Part shown: piece by piece, positions 41,406 through 48,021 of the stretch
How the letters are laid out: the number at the start of each line of letters is the position of its first letter
Position numbering within the stretch: position 1 is the stretch's first letter
Origin: Prosthecobacter sp.
GTDB taxonomy: Bacteria > Verrucomicrobiota > Verrucomicrobiia > Verrucomicrobiales > Verrucomicrobiaceae
DNA length: 50,950 bases
NCBI GenBank assembly: GCA_017853885.1
Contig: JAFMIR010000031.1
Location: 1 to 50,950 of the forward strand
Reading direction: 5' to 3'
Notes under the pieces: generated by a model
What the model saw: the letters and a program-made list of their open reading frames with translations, nothing else
Databases searched by the model: none
Told to the model about the DNA's origin: nothing
Program-made: the position numbers and the translations under genes

Positions 41406-42191
41406 ATGCCACGCCCCGACAACCGCCAACCTGATCAACTCCGCCAAATCGACTTCATCGTCGATGTCGCTCCACACGCCGCTGGTTCAGTGCTGATCGC
41501 TTTTGGCAATACGCGCGTGATCTGCGCTGCGAGCATCCAGGAGGATGTGCCTCGCTGGATGAAGGTACAGAACGTTAAAGGAGGCTGGCTCACGGCCGAG
41601 TACTCGATGCTTCCCTATTCGACACTCGACCGCAAAGAGCGAGAAAGCAGCCGCGGCAAGCCCGATGGCCGTTCTACGGAGATCCAACGCCTCATCGGCC
41701 GCAGCTTGCGCGCCGTAGTGGATCTCGAATTGCTGGGTTCCCGCACACTGAACATCGACTGCGATGTCCTGCAGGCCGATGGCGGCACTCGCACAGCCTC
41801 CATCACCGGAGCCTGCGTAGCCGCAGCCATCGCTTGCAATCGCTTGCTCGAAAAAGGCAAGATCAGCCGCCAGCCGCTCAAAAAGAAAGTCGCCGCCGTC
41901 AGCGCCGGCATCCTGAAAGGCGAGGCGCTGCTCGATCTCTGCTATGTCGAAGACGCCGCCGCCGATGTGGACTGCAATGTGGTGCTCACCGAGGATGGCG
42001 AATTCGTTGAAATCCAGGGCAGCGGTGAAGAAGCTACCTTCACCGAACCGCAGCTGCATTCTATGCTCGAAGTCAGCCGCAAAGGCATCCGCGAGCTCTG
42101 CGCCCTGCAAGAGCAGGTCATTCAGGCCGCGATGAAGCCCGCCAGCGGCAGTCAGCTGCAAAACCTCGCCCACTTTTTCGCGAAGAAGTAA
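41406..42191 (+). CDS. rph: Ribonuclease PH
   Basis: 261 residues, slightly longer than the usual ~240. RNase PH trims tRNA 3' ends phosphorolytically. The fold is shown by GSVLIAFGNTRVICAASIQE, GWLTAEYSMLPYST, RSTEIQRLIGRSLRAVVDL, TLNIDCDVLQADGGTRTASI, TGACVAAAIA and DCNVVLTEDGEFVEIQGSGE. The EDVPRWMK stretch replaces the common PPFL-type loop. ATG 41406 has no strong ribosome-binding site. It is downstream of the agmatine genes with a 104-base gap. Confidence 0.96.
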   Translation: MPRPDNRQPDQLRQIDFIVDVAPHAAGSVLIAFGNTRVICAASIQEDVPRWMKVQNVKGGWLTAEYSMLPYSTLDRKERESSRGKPDGRSTEIQRLIGRSLRAVVDLELLGSRTLNIDCDVLQADGGTRTASITGACVAAAIACNRLLEKGKISRQPLKKKVAAVSAGILKGEALLDLCYVEDAAADVDCNVVLTEDGEFVEIQGSGEEATFTEPQLHSMLEVSRKGIRELCALQEQVIQAAMKPASGSQLQNLAHFFAKK

Positions 42192-42274
42192 CGACGGGTG
42201 AAGCACCTAGCCCTGCAGCACTGCTAGACAAGGCGCAGCGTTCGCGTTAAACCACGCCCGCATATCAACCCATT

Positions 42275-42991
42275 ATGAAATCGTTTCTCTCGCTCGCCGT
42301 TTTCGCCTCCCTCTATGTCACCGCCTTCGCTGGCGAAATCGAGGTCTTCAATGGAAAAGACCTCACAGGTTGGGAGGGCAACAAGGACCTCTGGAGCGTG
42401 AAAGACGGTGCCATCACCGGCATTACTCCGCCTGACCCTGCTGACCCCAAAAAAGGCATCATCAAGCATAACACCTTCTTGGTGTGGAAAGCAGGCAAGG
42501 TGAGTGATTTTGAGCTGACTTTTCAATACCGCATCGAGAAGGGTAATTCAGGCGTGCAGTATCGCAGTAAGGAGCTCACCCCTGGTGCTTTTGGTCCGAT
42601 CATCAGCGGCTATCAGGCCGATTTTGAGGCTGGTAATACATACAGCGGCATTCTGTATGAAGAACGCGGGCGAGGCATCCTCGCTCTGCGCGGTGAAAAA
42701 AATACCATCAAGCCCGGCGCAGACGGCAAGAAGCCTGTTGTCGAAAAAAACGGTAGCGTGGGCGATTCCGCCGCCATCCAAGCCGCCATCAAAAAGGAAG
42801 ATTGGAACGACTACAAGATCATCGCCAAAGGCAACCATGTGCAGCACTTCATTAACGGCATGCAGACCATCGATGTGATCGATGAGGATGCAGCTAATGC
42901 TCCGAAGGAAGGCCTCTTAGCGCTTCAGATTCACCAAGGCCCGCCAATGATTGTGCAATTTAAGAACTTCAAGCTGGTAGAATCCAAGTAA
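42275..42991 (+). CDS. DUF1080 (3-keto-disaccharide hydrolase-like) secreted protein
   Basis: 238 residues with signal peptide MKSFLSLAVFASLYVTAFA. The concanavalin-like DUF1080 domain is clear: EVFNGKDLTGWEGNKDLWSV, DGAITGITP, FELTFQYRIEKGNSGVQYRS, GYQADFEAGNTYSGILYEER, WNDYKIIAKGNHVQHFINGM and GLLALQIHQGPPMIVQFKNF. The family is heavily expanded in Planctomycetes and Verrucomicrobia; some members bind or hydrolyse 3-keto-glycosides. It is followed 13 bases later by another secreted protein gene, so the two are probably co-transcribed. Confidence 0.93.
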   Translation: MKSFLSLAVFASLYVTAFAGEIEVFNGKDLTGWEGNKDLWSVKDGAITGITPPDPADPKKGIIKHNTFLVWKAGKVSDFELTFQYRIEKGNSGVQYRSKELTPGAFGPIISGYQADFEAGNTYSGILYEERGRGILALRGEKNTIKPGADGKKPVVEKNGSVGDSAAIQAAIKKEDWNDYKIIAKGNHVQHFINGMQTIDVIDEDAANAPKEGLLALQIHQGPPMIVQFKNFKLVESK

Positions 42992-43004
42992 ACGCCCGCA
43001 TTCC

Positions 43005-43712
43005 ATGTGTCTCCGGCTTCTGCTTGCCTGCCTCACTGCCTTCATCTCCAGCGCTGCAGCGGACACAGAATACATTGTTGTCAGTGGCGGTCCCGCTGTG
43101 AGAGACTTTGAAGACCTGCGTAAGCCGGCGGAGCAGCATGATCGCTGGTGGGGAAACTTCATCCGCACCGCCCGTGTGCGCATGCAGGAAATCCACAAGA
43201 CAGCGCCAGCCGGCACGCACATCACTTGGCTGGTCTATCGCGACGGCTATGTACGCCGCGCCGCCTCCGAGCGCCAACCGCTCATGCAGAACATCGAATC
43301 TGTGCCTAAGGCTTACCCCTTCATCAAGCTGGTGTGGTTCAACACCGCAGATGAGCTCATACGTCATATCAACAGCGGCATGAATCGCTGGCACACCAAG
43401 ATCTCCGGCTTCGAGTATTTTGGCCACTCGAACATGTACAGCTTCATGTTCGACTACAGCTCGGATGTCTACGCCAACTCCACCTGCTGGCTACACCAAG
43501 CTGATCTGGGCCGCATCAATGGCAGTGCCTTCGCACGCGATGCTTACTGCAAGAGCTGGGGTTGCCACACCGCTGAAAGCATGAGCAGAGTGTGGAAGCA
43601 GCACACGGGAGTCCCGCTTGTGGGCGCCAGAGGAAAAACGGACTACAGTCATATGCATGAACGTGGATGGCATGTGGGCCTCTCTCCTGGCTCGCGCTGG
43701 ATCGAACGCTGA
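43005..43712 (+). CDS. Secreted protein of unknown function
   Basis: 235 residues with a short signal peptide (MCLRLLLACLTAFISSAAA). The mature chain reads EYIVVSGGPAVRDFEDLRKP, then AGTHITWLVYRDGYVRRAAS, FEYFGHSNMYSFMFDYSSDV and FARDAYCKSWGCHTAESMSR. The spaced GHSN and SWGCHT look like an active-site His/Cys pair, as in caspase-like or gingipain folds, but I cannot name the family. The end is HMHERGWHVGLSPGSRWIER. It is coupled by position to the DUF1080 gene and converges on the prephenate dehydratase gene with 12 bases between them. Confidence 0.75.
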   Translation: MCLRLLLACLTAFISSAAADTEYIVVSGGPAVRDFEDLRKPAEQHDRWWGNFIRTARVRMQEIHKTAPAGTHITWLVYRDGYVRRAASERQPLMQNIESVPKAYPFIKLVWFNTADELIRHINSGMNRWHTKISGFEYFGHSNMYSFMFDYSSDVYANSTCWLHQADLGRINGSAFARDAYCKSWGCHTAESMSRVWKQHTGVPLVGARGKTDYSHMHERGWHVGLSPGSRWIER

Positions 43713-43724
43713 AGCCTTCCCGCC

Positions 43725-44564
43725 TCAGGACTCAACCCGCGTGCCAGAGCAGTAGGATCCAATGCTGCGAGTCGCGGCCCCATCGGCATGCGTTTGGGCC
43801 AGAGCCTTCAGCACACGCTCCTCGGCCATGCTGCCCTCGATCTCGATGTAAAAGCGATACTGGTTCGGCTGGCCGCGGATGGGGCGGGATTCGAGACGCT
43901 TCATGTTCACGCCCGCATCACTCAACGGGGTAAGAAAGCGGCACAGGCTTCCTGCCCGATCCGGCAGCTCCACGACGAGCGCGGTGCGGTTGTGCGTGGC
44001 GTCCGGCTTGTTCGCGGTGTGGCCTAGGAGAAAGAATTGCGTGATGTTCGGCACCTCGCCGGCGATGGGAAAGTGCAGGACGCTAAGCGCATGCCGCTCG
44101 GCATTTTGACGCGGGCCGATGGCCGCCGCACCGGGCGTGGCGGCAGCTTTTTCAGCAGCCTTGGCCGTACTGGGCTCCACAATGCGCTTAGCATGTGGGT
44201 AGTGCGCCTTCAGCCAGTCGTCGCCATGGAAAAAAGGCATCGCGTGGGAGTGAATCGTGCGCACCTCCTGACCCGGACGGCCTAGCAGGGCCAGTTTCAC
44301 ATCGAGTGTCAGCTCTTCCATGATGCTGAGGTGGCAGCGGGCATCGAGCAGGCGATCCACCGTGTCGATGATGAAACCTCCGGAGGAGTTTTCGATGGGC
44401 ACGATCCCCTGCGCATCCGGCCGGCCGCTCAGGAAGTCGAAGACATCGCCAATGTTGTCGCGCAGGCTCACCGCGACATCGGGAAAGCGCTTCTGTGTAA
44501 TCAGATGCGAAAAACTGCCCTCAGGTCCGAGGCAGGCTATGATATTGGCGGCGGCGGCGCTCAT
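43725..44564 (-). CDS. pheA: Prephenate dehydratase (ACT domain)
   Basis: 279 residues from ATG 44564; ATG 44597 is an alternative. The enzyme converts prephenate to phenylpyruvate in phenylalanine synthesis. No chorismate mutase domain is present at the N-terminus. The dehydratase domain begins IACLGPEGSFSHLITQKRFP, with GIVPIENSSGGFI later. The family's conserved TRF motif reads TQF here (PNITQFFLLG). The C-terminal ACT domain (HNRTALVVELPDRAGSLCRF, MKRLESRPI) is the allosteric Phe-binding site. The 5' end lies close to the divergent TauE-like gene. Confidence 0.93.
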   Translation of the reverse strand: MSAAAANIIACLGPEGSFSHLITQKRFPDVAVSLRDNIGDVFDFLSGRPDAQGIVPIENSSGGFIIDTVDRLLDARCHLSIMEELTLDVKLALLGRPGQEVRTIHSHAMPFFHGDDWLKAHYPHAKRIVEPSTAKAAEKAAATPGAAAIGPRQNAERHALSVLHFPIAGEVPNITQFFLLGHTANKPDATHNRTALVVELPDRAGSLCRFLTPLSDAGVNMKRLESRPIRGQPNQYRFYIEIEGSMAEERVLKALAQTHADGAATRSIGSYCSGTRVES

Positions 44565-44643
44565 GAAAGGCCATGCATGCTGCCGCCGGGGGCTCATCAG
44601 GTCAAGAAGGCAGGACGGGCTTGATTCCACCGCATGGTGGGGC

Positions 44644-45411
44644 ATGGGCTGGAGTATGCTGAGCTGGGATGTGCTGATGCTTCTCTTTTTCGCGGGGTTG
44701 AGCGCGGGGTTTATTGACGCCGTTGCAGGCGGCGGTGGCCTCATCTCCGTGCCGGCACTGCTGTGGTCAGGGCTGACGCCGCAGATGGCGCTGGGCACGA
44801 ACAAGATGCAGTCCACCTGGGGCACGCTCATGGCCGTGAGGAAGTATGCGAAGGCAGGGCTTGTGTCCTGGCGGGAGGCAAGGCTAACGGTGCTGATCAC
44901 CTTTGTATTTGCCTCCATCGGCACATGGACGGTCACTCAAGTGAGCAACGACACGCTCAAGAAAATCGTGCCTTGGATGTTGCTAGGTATCGCACTGTAT
45001 GTGCTGCTCAGCCCGGGTTTTGGAAAGATGCCTGCAAAGGCGCGACTCGGCATGGCGGCCTTTGCGGGAGTTGCTGGATGCACGCTAGGCTTTTACGATG
45101 GATTCTTCGGGCCGGGCACGGGCACGTTTTGGGCCATGGCCTGCATCTCGCTGGCCGGGATGGAGCTTACACGTGCCACCGCCTTCACAAAGGTGGCCAA
45201 TCTCACAAGCAACCTCGCCTCGCTCGCCGTCTTCGTGATCTCTGACCGGGTGAATTACAGCATCGCCGCGGCGATGATCGCAGGCCAACTCCTCGGCGGC
45301 CGCTGGGGCGCCTCGATGGCCATCCGCCACGGTGCCCCCTTCATCCGTATCATCTTCCTCACCGTGGTCTTTGCCATGGTGATCAAGCTGCTATGGGAGC
45401 AGTTCCGATGA
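44644..45411 (+). CDS. TauE/SafE family sulfite exporter-like permease
   Basis: 255 residues from ATG 44644, preceded by GGTGGGG; ATG 44656 is an alternative. The family exports sulfite, sulfoacetate and related anions. Signature segments are FFAGLSAGFIDAVAGGGGLI (glycine-rich first helix), LLWSGLTPQMALGTNKMQ, VAGCTLGFYDGFFGPGTGTF and AFTKVANLTSNLASLAVFVI. About 7-8 membrane helices are seen. Its stop overlaps the glycosyltransferase start by 4 bases (ATGA). A link to sulfate released by the sulfatases is tempting but unproven; the substrate is unknown. Confidence 0.92.
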   Translation: MGWSMLSWDVLMLLFFAGLSAGFIDAVAGGGGLISVPALLWSGLTPQMALGTNKMQSTWGTLMAVRKYAKAGLVSWREARLTVLITFVFASIGTWTVTQVSNDTLKKIVPWMLLGIALYVLLSPGFGKMPAKARLGMAAFAGVAGCTLGFYDGFFGPGTGTFWAMACISLAGMELTRATAFTKVANLTSNLASLAVFVISDRVNYSIAAAMIAGQLLGGRWGASMAIRHGAPFIRIIFLTVVFAMVIKLLWEQFR

Positions 45412-46403
45412 GCATGCAGCCCTCCATCTCCGTACTCATGCCCGTTCGCGATGCACGTGAGACGGTCGAGGCAGCCATCGCAAGCGTGCAGGCACAAACC
45501 ATCCCCGATTGGGAACTCGTCATCGTCGATGATGGCTCGCGAGACGGCACGGTGGAGCTTTTGCGTCAAATCGCCGCCCTTGAGCCACGCCTCGTTTTGA
45601 TCGAGCAAGAGCCGCAAGGCATTGTCATCGCGCTGAATCGCGGTTTAGCTTCGTGCCGGGGTGAATTCGTCGCGCGTATGGATGCGGACGATGGGATGAG
45701 CAACCAGCGTTTGGATCTTCAAAGCGCGTTTCTGGCCGCGAATCGCGATTTCGGACTGGTTTCGTGCCGTGTCCGTTTTGGCGGCACGGAAGCCGGTTAC
45801 GCAGCGCATGTCGATTGGATCAATTCGCTGATGAATCCCGATGAAGTGAGCCTGCGGCGCTTCGTTGAGTCTCCCGTGGCGCATCCAAGCGTGATGTTCC
45901 GGCGTGAGTTGATCGAAAGACATGGTGGTTACCGAAACGGCCCGTTTCCGGAAGATTACGAGCTGTGGCTGCGCTGGCTAGCGGCCGGTGTGCGCTTTGG
46001 AAAGGTCGATGCGGAGCTGATGGTGTGGAATGATCCACCGCAGCGACTTTCGCGCACGGACTCGCGCTACTCTGTGGAGGCGTTTTATGCGACGAAATGC
46101 CTCTATTTGACGAACTGGCTCAAAAAGCATGTCAACGGGCGCGAGCTGTGGTTGTGGGGAGCGGGTCGCATCACGCGGCGGCGTTTCGATTCGCTACCCA
46201 TTGTTGGGTTCATCGATGTGGATGCGGCGAAATGCGGCACTCACTGCGACGGCCGCGTCGTTCGACTGGCCAATGACCTGCCAGAATGCAAAAAGAGCTT
46301 CATTCTTGCCGGCGTCGGCGCTCGCGGTGCTCGTGAGGCTATTCGAGCACATCTTGTAGCACGTGGCTGGATGGAGGGACGTGATTTTTTGCTGGTCGCA
46401 TGA
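45408..46403 (+). CDS. Family 2 glycosyltransferase with extra C-terminal Rossmann-like domain
   Basis: 331 residues from ATG 45408, which overlaps the preceding stop (ATGA). The GT2 core begins ISVLMPVRDARETVEAAIAS, with the nucleotide-sugar motif WELVIVDDGSRDGT, the DxD-like ARMDADDGM, and the acceptor region GPFPEDYELWLRWLAAG, where ED is the likely catalytic base. From about residue 245 a further ~85 residues are not part of a minimal GT2: ELWLWGAGRITRRRF, VGFIDVDAA and SFILAGVGARGAREAIRAHL resemble a small Rossmann-like domain. It probably transfers a sugar in cell-envelope polysaccharide synthesis. Confidence 0.9.
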   Translation: MSMQPSISVLMPVRDARETVEAAIASVQAQTIPDWELVIVDDGSRDGTVELLRQIAALEPRLVLIEQEPQGIVIALNRGLASCRGEFVARMDADDGMSNQRLDLQSAFLAANRDFGLVSCRVRFGGTEAGYAAHVDWINSLMNPDEVSLRRFVESPVAHPSVMFRRELIERHGGYRNGPFPEDYELWLRWLAAGVRFGKVDAELMVWNDPPQRLSRTDSRYSVEAFYATKCLYLTNWLKKHVNGRELWLWGAGRITRRRFDSLPIVGFIDVDAAKCGTHCDGRVVRLANDLPECKKSFILAGVGARGAREAIRAHLVARGWMEGRDFLLVA

Positions 46404-46443
46404 AGAAGAAACGCGGTATCACCACGTTCACCCGCCTCAAGCC

Positions 46444-48015
46444 ATGATCCGATTCCTCCTCGCCACCCTCGCTCTCGCGTTCACCGCCAGTGCCGCACAG
46501 CCGCCAAACATCGTTTTCATCTTTTGCGATGACCTGGCTTATCAGGCGATGAGTTGCTACGGCGACAAGCGCAAGCTGCTCGAAACGCCGAACATGGACC
46601 GCCTCGCGAAGGAAGGTATGCGTTTTGACCGCTGCCTCGTAACGAACTCCATCTGCGGCCCGATGCGTGCCGTCATCCAAACCGGCAAGTACTCCCACGC
46701 CAACGGCTTCTACAACAACAGCAACAGCAAGTTTGACAGCAGCCAGCCCACCTTTCCGAAGGTGCTGCAAAAGAGCGGTTACCAGACCGCCATCATCGGC
46801 AAGTGGCACCTCATGACCGATCCTGTGGGCTACGACTACTGGAACGTCCTCCCCGGACAAGGCGCCTACTACAACCCGCCGATGACCGAAAACGGCAAGC
46901 AGGTGAAATACGAAGGCTACTGCACCGACATCATCGGCGACCTCACTTTGAAATGGCTCGATGGACGTAACAAGTCCAAGCCCTTCATGATGATGAGCCA
47001 GCACAAGGCGCCCCATCGCGAGTGGGAACCGCCGCTTCGGCTGCTCGGCTTTGACAAAGATCGTGTCTATGAGGAACCGAAGACGCTCTTCGACAGTTAC
47101 AGCGGCCGCAGCAAGGCAGTCAGTGATCATGACATGGGCATCGACCGTACCTTCACCGAGCGCGATGCGAAGCTCGTCGTGCCCGGCAATCTCACGCTGG
47201 AACAAAAGAGCGCATGGAATGCTTACTATGAGCCGCGCAATGCCAAATATGCCGCGGCAGCACCCACAGGCCGAGATCTCGTGAAGTGGCGCTATCAGCG
47301 CTACATGCACGACTACCTCGCCTGCGTGAAAGCCGTCGATGAAAATGTGGGGCGCGTACTCGACTACCTCGACAAGAACGACCTCACAAAGAACACCGTC
47401 GTCATTCTCAGCAGCGATCAGGGCTTCTATCTCGGTGAGCACGGCTGGTTTGATAAACGCTGGGTCTTTGAGGAAAGCTTGCGCACACCATTCCTCGCCC
47501 GCTGGCCCGGCGTCATCAAACCTGGCAGCGTGAATACGCAACTCACCAGCCTACTCGACCTCGCCAGCACCTTGCTCGATATCGCGCAGGCACCGCCGAT
47601 GGAGGGCGTGCATGGCCGCAGCCTTGTGCCACTTATGAAAGGCGAGATGCCTGCCGACTGGCGCAAGTCACACTACTACCACTACTATGAGTTCCCGATG
47701 CCGCACCGCGTGCGCCCACACTACGGCGTCATCACGGACCGCTACAAACTCATCCATTACTACACACCCGATGTCGATGACTGGGAGCTTCTCGACCGTC
47801 AAAAAGACCCGCTTGAGACGAAGGATTTTGCGAATGATCCCGAGTATGCCGATACCGTGAAAGAGCTAAAGGCCGAGATCCTACGACTGCAGAAGCAATT
47901 TGGCGAAACCGTCCCGCCACCGCGCTTTACACACGGCAACAAGGCCTTCGACAATGAACCTCAGCCGCCCGAGCAGCCCAAAAAGAAGGGCAAAGGCAAG
48001 AAGAAGGCTGAGTAA
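46444..48015 (+). CDS. Secreted type I sulfatase (sulfatase C)
   Basis: 523 residues from ATG 46444 with signal peptide MIRFLLATLALAFTASAA; an in-frame start at 46363 would overlap the glycosyltransferase. Metal ligands are in NIVFIFCDDLAYQAMSCYG (Asp29/Asp30). The formylglycine site is Cys71 in SICGPMRAVIQTGKYSHANG, with Met where Ser or Thr is usual in CxPxR motifs. GKWHL, SQHKAPHREWEP, VVILSSDQGFYLGEHGWFDK and a C-terminal basic tail (KKKGKGKKKAE) complete it. Family members of this shape are often N-sulfoglucosamine sulfohydrolase- or mucin-type; the substrate is unknown. It lacks the C-terminal beta-domain of sulfatases A and B and converges on the heme-binding gene. Confidence 0.94.
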   Translation: MIRFLLATLALAFTASAAQPPNIVFIFCDDLAYQAMSCYGDKRKLLETPNMDRLAKEGMRFDRCLVTNSICGPMRAVIQTGKYSHANGFYNNSNSKFDSSQPTFPKVLQKSGYQTAIIGKWHLMTDPVGYDYWNVLPGQGAYYNPPMTENGKQVKYEGYCTDIIGDLTLKWLDGRNKSKPFMMMSQHKAPHREWEPPLRLLGFDKDRVYEEPKTLFDSYSGRSKAVSDHDMGIDRTFTERDAKLVVPGNLTLEQKSAWNAYYEPRNAKYAAAAPTGRDLVKWRYQRYMHDYLACVKAVDENVGRVLDYLDKNDLTKNTVVILSSDQGFYLGEHGWFDKRWVFEESLRTPFLARWPGVIKPGSVNTQLTSLLDLASTLLDIAQAPPMEGVHGRSLVPLMKGEMPADWRKSHYYHYYEFPMPHRVRPHYGVITDRYKLIHYYTPDVDDWELLDRQKDPLETKDFANDPEYADTVKELKAEILRLQKQFGETVPPPRFTHGNKAFDNEPQPPEQPKKKGKGKKKAE

Positions 48016-48021
48016 CGCAGC

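Noticed and set aside
3443..46403. The idea that RbsB/RbsC, MFS and TauE transporters form one sulfated-glycan utilisation locus with the sulfatases
   Set aside because: They are spread over tens of kilobases with housekeeping genes between and no shared regulatory element, so the link is unsupported.
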